From the NCBI GenBank assembly GCA_965202795.1, contig OZ241848.1, positions 186,001 through 250,000 on the forward strand: a stretch of 64,000 nt of DNA, in the 5' to 3' direction. Numbering within the stretch: position 1 is the stretch's first letter; every line of letters begins with the position of its first letter. Under the pieces are notes generated by a model. It was not told the origin of the DNA and made no database searches. It saw only the letters and a program-made list of their open reading frames with translations. Both the position numbers and the translations under genes were made by a program. Below are positions 32,003-40,537 of this stretch, piece after piece. Origin of the DNA: JACOND01 sp965202795 (GTDB lineage Bacteria > Bdellovibrionota > Bdellovibrionia > Bdellovibrionales > UBA1609).

Positions 32003-34489
32003 ATGCCCATCCTGCAGCCAAAGGAGGAAAAAAGAATCAAAGAATACCTCGGAAGAAAGCTTTCAGAGGGGGTGATGATTCTTTTTACAGGGGCCGGCTT
32101 TTCGGCAGACGCAAAAGACAAAAACGGAAAAAACCTGCCTCTGTCCGGGGAGCTGGCTGAAGAGCTTTGCGATCTGATAGATTTAAAATACTCCCCCGGC
32201 GAGTCTTTAAAGGATATTTTTCAGCTGGCGGTTCGCAAAAAGAAAAAGCAGGCCGGCAGGCTCTTAAAGGAGCGGCTGGCCGCAGACCCCCGCTCTCTTG
32301 ACAGCGAATACAAAACAGTCATCGGCCAGCCCTGGCATAAAGCCTATACGGTCAATGTTGACAGCCTGTTTGAGGCCGCTCAGGCAAAATTTAACTTTGA
32401 CCGAAGAATTTTTTGCCTTTCCGGCCGGGCGGCGGGCCAGCCCGCCCGCGCCCAGTCCCCTAAAGACCTTATAGCTGTCCACCTTCATGGAATGCTGGAG
32501 GATATCCCCGATCATGTGACTTTTTCTCATGAGCAGTATTTTGAAAGAGGCTTTTCCGATTCCCATTACAGCATTTTATCTTCGGAAATTCTTCAGTATC
32601 CGTTTTTGTTTCTTGGAAGCCAGCTGGACGAAGATCTGTTTTGGCGCTATATCCGCCTGAGAAAATTAAAAGGATCTATAAGGGATTTCGGAGAGCTCCG
32701 CCCCAGCTCGCTTCTTGTGATTCCCGAGCTTTCGCCTGTCCGCCGGGAGCTTCTGAGAGAGTATAACATCACCTGGATCCCCTTAACCCGAAAGGAGTTT
32801 TGCGCGCGCTTTCTCGCCCCTCTTAAGGCAGAATCCCAAAAAGGGCTTATAAAAATAAAGCAGCTTTCAAAAGAATCCGAGCCGGCGTCTGTCCCTTTGG
32901 TTTCGCGCTTAATAAGTTTGGAGAAGGGCCAGCCGTCCAAAAATTATCTTCTTGGCTCAGAGCCTTCCTGGAGGGACATATACTCCCATTCAGCTGAAAG
33001 AGACAAAGAGAGCGAATGGATGGATAAAATAAGCGCCGCCCGCCAGAGCCGCCGCGGCAAAAATCCCGCCCCTGTTTTTGCCCTTACAGGGACAGCTGGA
33101 GACGGCAAAACCTCTATTGCCATGAGAATAGCCGCTCAAATGACAAACAAAGGCAAAACCGCCGGATGGATTGACAGAGATTCAAATACAGCCCCCCACA
33201 AAATTTTCAGTCTTGTGGAAAACACGGAAGGCTTGGAGCATTTGTTTATAGACACGCCGGATGTATATGGCCCTTCAATTCCCCAGGTTATTTCAGAGCT
33301 GTCTTTGAGAAGCCGGCTGAAATCCATCTTTTTGGCTGTCCGGGGCAGCAAGGCTGACCGCCTTTTCAAAAGCCCCTTGTTTGACAAATCCATCCCGTTT
33401 GAGGAGTTTTCCGCTTACCGGCTGACTGACAGCGAAATAAACAGGATTCTTGACTTGCTTGAAGGCAAAAATCTTTTGGGAAGCCTGAAGGGAAAAAGCC
33501 GGCAGCAGCAGGCTGCTGTTTTTAAAGACAAGTCAGACAGGCAGCTGATTGTGGCTATGATAGAGGTCACATCAGGCAAAAGCTTTACAGAAAAAATATG
33601 CGGGGAGCTTGAGGATTTAGAGGGAGTCTCAAAGCAGATTTATTGCCTGGCGGCTGCGGCCGCATCCAGAAATCATTATCTTTTAAGGGAGGAGATTTTG
33701 CTGGGAATGCGGGGGGACAAAAGCAACAATATTTTAAACATTATAGATCAAATGGTCCGCCGCGGGCTTCTTGTGGAATCTGTCCGCAGAGGCTTAACAG
33801 TCCGCCACAGGGTCATTGCCCAAAAGATCTCTGAAAGGCTGGCCCAGCAAAAGCAGCTGATGCCCTGCTATGTCTGTCTGGCCTATATCGCCGCGGTTAA
33901 ATCCGCAGATCCCACCTCAGAGCAAAAGCGGATGAGGAGGCTTTTAACAAAACTGATAAATCATGACTTTTTATTTAAAATCAGCTCTGAGCCGGCAGAG
34001 GCTCAGGGGCTGTATGAATCAATAGAGGATCTTGTAAAAAACGATCATCACTTTTGGCTCCAGAGGGGATGCTTTGAGCTGGAGCGCGGCTCGCTGAGTT
34101 TAGCCAGAAATTACTTAAGCCAGGCGCAAAGCCTGAACAGCGCGGATTCTCTGGTTATTTTGTCCATGGAGCATTTGAATTTTAAAGAGGCCGTTTCCAG
34201 CCCAAACCTGGAAAGCTCTTTCCGTCTGGCAGAGGAGGCTTATGGGAATATTATCCAGATGATTGAAAGAAGGGGCAAATTAGATCCATATCCCTATCAT
34301 ATTTTGGGCGCGCAGGGCCTGAGATGGGCAAAAGCCGGCATTAAAAACCCGGATAAAAGAAAAAAATACCTGGAGGGTTTGCTGCCTGTATTGAAGGAGG
34401 GGGCTGAAAACCACAAACACTCGCCGGAAATCAAAGATATAAGGGATAAAGTCCAAAAGGAGATTTTGAGTTTTTTTGTAAAAAACTAA
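32003..34489 (+). CDS. SIR2 domain - P-loop NTPase - TPR-like protein, probable antiphage effector
   Basis: The 828-residue protein has an N-terminal SIR2-type NAD-binding domain: GAGFS at 30-34, NVDSLFE with Asn118 and Asp120, and HLHG at 160-163 with the catalytic His. A central NTPase has Walker A GTAGDGKT at 363-370 and a hydrophobic strand ending in Asp (HLFIDTPDVYG). The C-terminal 250 residues look helical and TPR-like (SLARNYLSQAQSLNSADSLVIL). Known SIR2-STAND defence proteins sense phage parts through the C-terminus and deplete NAD+. Its ATG abuts the stop of the peptide-binding protein gene. It lies in a region with phage remnants. Confidence 0.78.
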   Translation: MPILQPKEEKRIKEYLGRKLSEGVMILFTGAGFSADAKDKNGKNLPLSGELAEELCDLIDLKYSPGESLKDIFQLAVRKKKKQAGRLLKERLAADPRSLDSEYKTVIGQPWHKAYTVNVDSLFEAAQAKFNFDRRIFCLSGRAAGQPARAQSPKDLIAVHLHGMLEDIPDHVTFSHEQYFERGFSDSHYSILSSEILQYPFLFLGSQLDEDLFWRYIRLRKLKGSIRDFGELRPSSLLVIPELSPVRRELLREYNITWIPLTRKEFCARFLAPLKAESQKGLIKIKQLSKESEPASVPLVSRLISLEKGQPSKNYLLGSEPSWRDIYSHSAERDKESEWMDKISAARQSRRGKNPAPVFALTGTAGDGKTSIAMRIAAQMTNKGKTAGWIDRDSNTAPHKIFSLVENTEGLEHLFIDTPDVYGPSIPQVISELSLRSRLKSIFLAVRGSKADRLFKSPLFDKSIPFEEFSAYRLTDSEINRILDLLEGKNLLGSLKGKSRQQQAAVFKDKSDRQLIVAMIEVTSGKSFTEKICGELEDLEGVSKQIYCLAAAAASRNHYLLREEILLGMRGDKSNNILNIIDQMVRRGLLVESVRRGLTVRHRVIAQKISERLAQQKQLMPCYVCLAYIAAVKSADPTSEQKRMRRLLTKLINHDFLFKISSEPAEAQGLYESIEDLVKNDHHFWLQRGCFELERGSLSLARNYLSQAQSLNSADSLVILSMEHLNFKEAVSSPNLESSFRLAEEAYGNIIQMIERRGKLDPYPYHILGAQGLRWAKAGIKNPDKRKKYLEGLLPVLKEGAENHKHSPEIKDIRDKVQKEILSFFVKN

Positions 34490-34607
34490 GCGCTGCGCTC
34501 TTTTGCTTTGTCCGGCATTCATTTTAGCCTCTCATTTCCTGACGCGCGCCCGGCTGGCAGCCGAAACCAGCTATGTCCGCGGCGGATTCTATCTTAGGGG
34601 CTGATCA

Positions 34608-34762
34608 GCCTCAATACTTCCATGCTGGAGGATGGCCAGACGCTGCTTTATGAGGGCCGGCTGGATTTCTCTTTGCGCTGGAAACTATCCAGGACTTTCT
34701 CAAAATCCTTTCCTTGCGTTGATGAAGCCGGCCTGCCAGATATTCAAATAAACTTGAGATAG
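34608..34762 (+). pseudogene. Decayed 3' copy of the phage-like gene at 36418
   Basis: The DNA matches 36831-36996 closely at CTCAATACTTCCATGCTGGA and again at GAGGGCCGGCTGGATTTCTC, then diverges with indels and ends in an AACTTGAGAT stop region like the intact copy. The upstream two thirds of the gene are missing. Confidence 0.8.
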
Positions 34763-34838
34763 GCGCCCGCCGGGCCGGGCGGGGGCCAGAGCTTAACAGG
34801 ATCTGTTTAATATATCCCTGGATCATTCAAGCAAGATG

Positions 34839-35417
34839 TTATTCCTGAATCCATCGGATTATAGCGCCTGTCACATAAAGAGGAGCGCAGCTAATGCTCA
34901 AAAGCCCCCTTGTAAGATTTTCCCCAAAGCCGGCTTCCTCATACTGGCTGTCCTGTGGTGTCCACATCTTTACTTGTTTATTCCTTTTAGTTGTTGCATA
35001 ATCCGCAGCTGCGCAAAAACCGATATAAACCGCGCCGGCTGCGGCTATGGGAACGGTGAAGACGGCTGCAAGTTCTCTGCTTTCAAGAGAATCATAAGCC
35101 ATCCGGGTGACTTCAGGCTGGCAAAATTTTAAACCTCTCTGATGTTTGAAGCTTTCAAGAAAAGCGCCCCCCTCCAAAACTCTTATCTTGTCTATTAAAT
35201 TGTTCAAGTCGTCCCCTTTCTTTACAGGGGCAATGCAATATTCCCCTTGAATTTCCACGAAAAGGACCGGCCATGAATTCTGTCTGTGTGTTTCCCCCCC
35301 CCGGCCATAGGGAGCAATTTCCGCCGCGCCCGGATCTGGCGCAACCTTCCCTGTAGCGGAAAAGCCGAAAATCATGAAAATGCTCAAAAAAGCTGATTTT
35401 AATTGATTGTGTTTCAT
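34839..35417 (-). CDS. Secreted/membrane protein with the beta-helix family leader
   Basis: The 192-residue protein (ATG 35417, AAGGAGGTATTTTT upstream) begins MKHNQLKSAFLSIFMIFGFSA, nearly the same leader as the beta-helix protein at 51738. The mature part is unrelated: no hexapeptides, but NSWPVLFVEIQGEYCIAPV, a hydrophobic segment AAVFTVPIAAAGAVYIGFC, and a C-terminal hydrophobic stretch (LSISCAPLYVTGAIIRWI). It may be membrane-attached. The sequence just beyond its stop also resembles the 3' flank of the beta-helix genes. Function unknown. Confidence 0.55.
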   Translation of the reverse strand: MKHNQLKSAFLSIFMIFGFSATGKVAPDPGAAEIAPYGRGGETHRQNSWPVLFVEIQGEYCIAPVKKGDDLNNLIDKIRVLEGGAFLESFKHQRGLKFCQPEVTRMAYDSLESRELAAVFTVPIAAAGAVYIGFCAAADYATTKRNKQVKMWTPQDSQYEEAGFGENLTRGLLSISCAPLYVTGAIIRWIQE

Positions 35418-35449
35418 AAAAATACCTCCTTGCAAAATTTGCGCAACCC

Positions 35450-35735
35450 CCCCCCCCGATCCGCCGGGGACAGCCTATTTATACCGCAGCCCGGCCCGGA
35501 AAACAAGCCCCGGCCCGGATTTCCAGGCCCGGCGGCGGGGCAAATTGTCTCAAAAAATGAGAAAAACCGAAAATAAGCCGGCCTTATGGCTAGATTTTTA
35601 ACACAAAGCGGCAATTACGCAGAATTTATAAAAAACTGGACTTCAGTCCTGGCCTTAAGGGGGGAAAATCACGGCAAATATTTCTATTTTTGGCTAAAAA
35701 CCAAAGCCCCCGCCGGGCCAGGGCTTGTCAATCAG
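35450..35735 (+). repeat. Family C dispersed repeat, copy 2
   Basis: This segment matches the reverse complement of 19866-20150. Landmarks are GGGGACAGCCT, GGCCCGGAAAACAAGC, TCTCAAAAAATGAGA, and a short frame MARFLTQSGNYAEFI. It stands between the leader-swapped gene and the portal remnant. Confidence 0.7.
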
Positions 35736-35849
35736 CCCTGCCGTTTGGACTGTCCGCTTTCGCTCGGCTTTGACTGCTCGCTTTCGCTCGGCTTTGATCG
35801 CCCGCTGGCGCGGGGCTTTCTCAATCCCGCGCTTATCAGCGGCTCCCTG

Positions 35850-36437
35850 GCCCAAAGCGGCAGCGAAAAATCAAAAAAAGCCGCCGAGGCGGCGATCAGG
35901 AAATTCTATCAAAGCGGGGCGGCCAAGCGGGGTTCGGCCCTGCTTTTGCCCGGAGATTTGAAAATCAGCGCTTTAAATATGGACATGAGGCAGGCTGATA
36001 TTGCCTTTTGCAAAAAGTCCAGCGATCAGGAGCTGGCCAGGATTATGGGCATTCAGTGGGTGACGGCTGAAAGCCTGAATGTCCAAAGCGGGGCCAAGGA
36101 GGCCGCCCGGAGCCTTCAGGCGGTGACCTTGAAGCCCTGGCTGGAGCATTGCGCCGGGGCCTTTACCGCCTTCCTGCTATCGGAAAGGGAGCGCGCCGCC
36201 GGCCTGAAGTTCTGCTTTGAGATGGAGATTATGCAGTCAATGGACGGACGCGAAAAGTCCAGCTATTTGGCTGCCCTGCTTAAGAACGGCCTGATAAGCC
36301 AGAATGAGGGCAGAGAAATGCTTGGCCTTCCGCGCCTTGCCGGGCCGGAGATGGACATGCCGGAAAAGGAAAAAATAGCAGAGGCAGAGATTAAAAAGCC
36401 AGAAATGGATGATCAAAATGGACAATCTTATTCGTAA
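35850..36437 (+). pseudogene. Phage portal protein remnant (HK97-type, C-terminal part)
   Basis: The frame encodes the end of an HK97-family portal protein: RGSALLLPGDLKISALNMDMRQADIAF, then DQELARIMGIQ, and a C-terminus YLAALLKNGLISQNEGREMLGLP, a strong family signature. The N-terminal two thirds are missing. Upstream the open frame continues through a family C repeat and a tandem CTTTCGCTCGGCTTTGA, which are not portal sequence. It overlaps the next phage-like gene by 20 bp. The fragment shows that a tailed phage once inserted here. Confidence 0.72.
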
Positions 36438-36996
36438 AAAATTGCAGCTGTATGCTGCCTATTTTCAAATGGCTTTGGCCGCGAATGGCCGGAAGGGCTT
36501 TAAGTTTGTCTTTTCGGATGTGATAAATACTGAGGCTTTGCCCTATGGCGTTTTAGGCGTTGTCTCCATTGATCAAAAAGGGGCTTTTCCTTCAAGGCAT
36601 CATGACGGCGAAACTATGGTTCACGAAACTGATTTGATAGTCCATTGCCGGGCTGGAGTGGCCTCTTTAGACCCTATGGAGCCAGTGGAGCTTTGCCATA
36701 TTTTGCTTAGCAGCCAGGGGGCTAATGATGAATTCATGATTGGCATTGAGGATGCTCTAAAAAAGATTAAGCCCGAAGTTCCGGAAGGCAGCATAGTCAA
36801 AGCCTTTCCGGGGTTCCTGAAAGTGGGGCCGATCACCCTCAATACTTCCATGCTGGAGGATGGCCAGCAAGCGCTTTATGAGGGCCGGCTGGATTTCTCT
36901 TTTAACTATGGATCAGAACTGAATATATCCGATGACTTCCCATGCATAACAGAAGAAGGGTTGCCGGATGTCGGGGTTAACTTGAGATTGAAATAG
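36418..36996 (+). CDS. Phage-associated hypothetical protein
   Basis: The 192-residue product starts at ATG 36418 inside the end of the portal remnant, as tightly packed phage genes do. It has no recognised motif. The N-terminus MDNLIRKKLQLYAAYF is amphipathic and the centre has HHDGETMVHETDLIVHCRAG and ELCHILLSSQGANDEFMIGIEDAL. A head or neck function is plausible from its place after a portal gene but unproven. A broken copy of its 3' end lies at 34608. Confidence 0.5.
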   Translation: MDNLIRKKLQLYAAYFQMALAANGRKGFKFVFSDVINTEALPYGVLGVVSIDQKGAFPSRHHDGETMVHETDLIVHCRAGVASLDPMEPVELCHILLSSQGANDEFMIGIEDALKKIKPEVPEGSIVKAFPGFLKVGPITLNTSMLEDGQQALYEGRLDFSFNYGSELNISDDFPCITEEGLPDVGVNLRLK

Positions 36997-37036
36997 CCCC
37001 GCAGGGCGGGGGCGGCAGCATTACAGGCCCTGTTTT

Positions 37037-37669
37037 TTAATGATTTCCTGAAGATATATAGCCTTTTTTCAGATGGGCTTTGTGGACTCGCGCATTGCCA
37101 TAAACCCTCGCATTGCCGGAAACCTGAGCTTTGCCGGCAACTTGCGCGTTTTCAAAAACCATCGCCTTGCCGAAAACCTTTGCGTTGCCTGAAACAGTCG
37201 CATTGCTCCACACTTTCGCATAGCCGGCAACCTGCGCATGGCCGGAAACCTGCGCATGGCCGGAAACCTGCGCATGGCCGGCAACCCTCGCATATTCATA
37301 AATTCGCGCATCGCCAGAAACCTGTGCCTGGCCGATAACCCACGCATCGCCGCCAACTGACGCAACATTGAAAATCCCCACATTGCCGGAAATCCGCGCC
37401 TTGCCGCTAACCCGCGCATTGCCGGTAACCCGCGCCTTGCCGCTAATCCGCGCCTTGCCGCTAACCCGCGCTTTGCCGCTAACCCGCGCATTTTCGCAAA
37501 CAGCCGCTTTAGGCCCCACAAAAGCGGCCCTGCCCACTTTAGCCGTGGCCGCCACAAAGCCCCCGCCGTTGCTATGAGGGGCGCCCTCAATGCCGGGGCC
37601 GCAGGGAGTGTCTTCCGCGGCGGCGGAAAGACCGAAAATCAGTAAAGCCGAAAAAATTAATTTTTGCAT
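37037..37669 (-). CDS. Secreted left-handed beta-helix protein 2
   Basis: The 210-residue product has a shorter leader (MQKLIFSALLIFGLSAAAED), the family N-terminus TPCGPGIEGAPHSNGGGFVAAT, AAVCENA, and about 22 hexapeptides dominated by V-S-G-K-A-R and V-S-G-H-A-Q. It ends HLKKGYISSGNH, the shared tail pattern. GGAGGG precedes the ATG. The antisense strand shows the regular 18-bp period clearly. It follows the phage-like gene tail to tail. Confidence 0.72.
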   Translation of the reverse strand: MQKLIFSALLIFGLSAAAEDTPCGPGIEGAPHSNGGGFVAATAKVGRAAFVGPKAAVCENARVSGKARVSGKARISGKARVTGNARVSGKARISGNVGIFNVASVGGDAWVIGQAQVSGDARIYEYARVAGHAQVSGHAQVSGHAQVAGYAKVWSNATVSGNAKVFGKAMVFENAQVAGKAQVSGNARVYGNARVHKAHLKKGYISSGNH

Positions 37670-37735
37670 AATTTAGCCCTCCATGGATGGTTAAAGCCCC
37701 CGCGGGGGGCGGCCAGCCCCTGCGGCTGGCAAAAA

Positions 37736-37770
37736 ATGTAACATAATTAAGCTTATCGGCGGCTTGCGCC
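37736..37770 (+). repeat. 35-bp inverted repeat, left copy
   Basis: The sequence begins ATGTAACATAATTAAGC and ends GGCGGCTTGCGCC. Its exact reverse complement is at 40307-40341. Both copies point inward and bracket a 2,606-bp segment holding the Rpn gene at 38470. Confidence 0.9.
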
Positions 37771-38469
37771 GGGCTAGGCCAAAGAGGGCGGCCCGCGGCG
37801 CTCAGCCTAAAGACGGGGAAATCGGGCTTTAAATCCTGGAGCAGGGCCTGCGGCTGTTCTTTATAAAGGACATTTGCGCGCCCTCAGAGCCAGCTGCTTA
37901 AACAGATCCCAGCGCCGAACCTTTTTTTGGGCCGGCCTCTCAGTCGTTCCCGGCCCGCTGCAGAGAAGCAGGATTTTCCAGAGGAGTCTTGTCGGCTGTT
38001 CCCGACCCGGCCGGCGCATGGCGGTTCCAATTTTTGCTGAGTCTGGGCTGCCAGAAAATCCTGACGCAATGCAACAAATATTCCAAAATGGAATATTTTT
38101 GCGCCAAAATGGAATGTTTTTTTCTCAAACCCCCCCAAAACCGGGGTTTTGAGGGCATTTTGGCTGGATCGTTTTTTGCATGATGTTCTTTGATTGCGCC
38201 TGAGCTTAAACAGATTTTTTAGAGATTTGCTTAAAATTTTGGCGCTTTTTGAGGTTTTTTTTCAGATTTGGGGATTTTCGGGATTTTTAGGCGCTTTTTA
38301 AGGTTTTTTGGAGGTTTTTTTCAGATTTTTTAAAAAAAATTGCAAAAAAACTAGATTTTACATCGTTTTTGCATGTTGTTTCACAAAGTCTGCGGCAAAA
38401 GCTTCAAACAGAGGTTTTAGCGGAGGCGGGCAGGCAGTGGACAAAAACCAAAAAAAAGGAGGGACAGCC
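37771..38469. other. Gap upstream of the Rpn gene: degenerate family A unit and AT-rich stretch
   Basis: A degenerate family A unit lies at about 37929-37998 (GGCCGGCCTCTCAGTCGTTC with the flank GCAGGATTTTCCAGAGG). From about 38080 to 38360 the DNA becomes rich in A and T runs (repeated GGTTTTTT and TTCAGATTT). I see no supported gene. Confidence 0.55.
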
Positions 38470-39768
38470 ATGAAAACAAACATTTTCGGCAAAGGGAAAA
38501 AGAGAAAAAAGGACAAATCAGGGGGCAGATCTGCCCATGAACGGCCGCCAGGCCGCCCCGGCAAACCAGAAGATCTCCGCCCCGCTGGCGGAGGCCGGGC
38601 AGGCCGCCCCGCTGGGACAGCAAAAAGCCGGCTCTCTAGACAAGCTCGCCACTCCCCGGCGGATCGGGAACGGCCGCGAGGCCGCCCCGGCAAACAAACC
38701 CGCAGGGGGGCTTCAGTCCATGACTCTTACTTCCGCAAGGTTTTTTCCAAAAAAAAATACACCCCCGACATCTTTCAGCTTGCGCTCCCTGAAAAACTCT
38801 ACAATCTGCTGGACTGGATCTCCCTGGAGGTCGAAATGAAAACCTTTCTAAGCGAGGAAATGAGAGAAAGGCGGACTGACATCCTCTGCTCTGTGAAAAT
38901 TAAAAACGGCGGCGGACGGCTGGGCCTGCTGTTTCTTTTAGAGCATCGGAGCCATCAGGGGAAGGACATCCACCAGATTCTTCTGGAGTATCAGACTCCG
39001 GCTTACCGGGCCTTGAAGATGCCCATCATCCCAATTGTTCCCTACAGCGGAAAAAGGCCAAAGTGGACCCAGCCGCTGGATTTCCATGGCTCGCTGCTGC
39101 GCGATTTTAAGAGCCAGCTTTCGCCGGCCCAGTCCAGGGCCGCGGCAGAGGTTTGGGATGCAATAAAGGGGCATGTTTTGAATTTCCGTTATTTTCTGCT
39201 GAATTTGAGGGATTTAGATGAGGGAAAATCCAGGGGCTTGACTTCTCATCCGGCATTGTTTATTCTGCAGTATATATGGGATTTGCAGGGGGATTGGGAG
39301 CGGGCTGAGCGGATTATTAAAAAGCTGTTTCGCATGGGGGCCGCTTTAAGCCTTGAGGACTGGAAGGTTTTAATAAACAAGGCTGTTGATTACATTTGCA
39401 GCGCTCATCCGAGGCGGTTTAACTGGGAGGTTTTAAAGGAGATCGATAAAAAAGCCACAGGAGGGAAAAACTTTATGCAGTTTATAGACACAATGGAAGA
39501 GGTTGGCAAAAAAAACCTGCAAAAAGGCCTGCAGAAAGGCCTGCAGAAAGGCCGGCTGGAGGGTCGCCAGGAAGGCCGGCAGGAGGGCCGCCAAGAAGGC
39601 CGGCAGGAGGAGCGCCGGGCGGTCATTTTCAACATGCTCCAGAAAAAGTTTGATATTTCCGCTATTTCCAGGGCAACTGGCCTGCCAGAAACTGAGATTA
39701 TCAAGTTCAAAAACGGCAAGCTCAAAAGCCAGCCGAAAGCAGGCGCTCAAAACGGCAAGGCTGAATGA
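38470..39768 (+). CDS. Rpn-family nuclease / putative transposase carrying in-frame family A repeats
   Basis: The 432-residue protein starts at ATG 38470 with AGGAGGG upstream. Residues about 20-80 are encoded by two family A cores and their flanks, giving HERPPGRPGKP and RERPRGRPGKQ. The nuclease core follows: HDSYFRKVFSKKKY, a stretch with MRERRTDILCSVKIK, and GLLFLLEHRSHQGKD with Glu-x-x-Ser in place of the usual Glu-x-Lys. The C-terminus has GLQKGLQKG and EGRQEGRQ repeats and the tail FDISAISRATGLPETEIIKF, shared with the 18816 gene. The changed Lys makes catalytic activity doubtful. Confidence 0.78.
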   Translation: MKTNIFGKGKKRKKDKSGGRSAHERPPGRPGKPEDLRPAGGGRAGRPAGTAKSRLSRQARHSPADRERPRGRPGKQTRRGASVHDSYFRKVFSKKKYTPDIFQLALPEKLYNLLDWISLEVEMKTFLSEEMRERRTDILCSVKIKNGGGRLGLLFLLEHRSHQGKDIHQILLEYQTPAYRALKMPIIPIVPYSGKRPKWTQPLDFHGSLLRDFKSQLSPAQSRAAAEVWDAIKGHVLNFRYFLLNLRDLDEGKSRGLTSHPALFILQYIWDLQGDWERAERIIKKLFRMGAALSLEDWKVLINKAVDYICSAHPRRFNWEVLKEIDKKATGGKNFMQFIDTMEEVGKKNLQKGLQKGLQKGRLEGRQEGRQEGRQEGRQEERRAVIFNMLQKKFDISAISRATGLPETEIIKFKNGKLKSQPKAGAQNGKAE

Positions 39769-40306
39769 GCCGCGCTTTGGTCTGTTCTGGCTGTCCGGCA
39801 ATAAAAGGCGGCGCGCCTTGCCGCGCTGAAAGGCGCCTCCCCTCGCAGCAGTCATTTCCCCCTGAAAAGGGCGGCCCTCCGCGCTCTCTCCGGCATCTTT
39901 TATTTTTGCCAAAACAATCAGCCAGATCCCAGCGCTGAACCTGTTTTAGCCCTCGGCGCCGAACTCCTGATTTTCCCGCAGGAGCGGCCGTCCAGACAAA
40001 TATGCCTGTGACTCCCCAGCGGCGAGGAGACGGCCCCTGTCCCAGCAACCAGGCATCCTCTGGACAAGCCTGCCGCTTCGCGGAGGACCGGGAACGGCCC
40101 AATGGCCGTCCAGATCAAAAGGCGAGGCCGGCCATCGAAACAAAAAAATGAGACAGATTTGGCGGCAAAAAGCCGAAAAAGGCTTTAGAGGGATAAAAGA
40201 GGCCCCTGCCCAGGGCCGCGGGGGAAGAAATCTTCTTGGCTGCTGGACTTTTGGCTTAAAAATGTCTCATTTTTTTTCCTTTTTACTTTGTTAGGGCTGG
40301 ACAAAA
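39769..40306. other. Gap downstream of the Rpn gene with a family A unit
   Basis: A full family A unit lies at 40045-40118 (flank CCTCTGGACAAGCCTGCCGC, core GGGAACGGCCCAATGGCCGT). The rest shows no supported gene. Short GAGACA/TGTCTC inverted elements near 40150 and 40263 flank a purine-rich stretch. Confidence 0.6.
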
Positions 40307-40341
40307 GGCGCAAGCCGCCGATAAGCTTAATTATGTTACAT
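40307..40341 (-). repeat. 35-bp inverted repeat, right copy
   Basis: It is the exact reverse complement of 37736-37770. Outside it reads AAACAGCCCC; outside the left copy reads TGGCAAAAA, so no clear target duplication is visible. Confidence 0.9.
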
Positions 40342-40537
40342 AAACAGCCCCGAAGCTGTCCTTAAGTCCAGGCAAATCGCCGGCGCCAGGCCTAAAAATT
40401 TCAGGCCTGCAAGCTGAGGGGGTCTTTTCAACATCAATAGCTGAAAAAAGCTGTCCCGGCATTTGCCCCTTCCCTTTGGATGAGCCTGTTGTGAAGGAGC
40501 CGGGCGTTTTTTTATGCCCCCTCCCCTTTCCAGCGCC

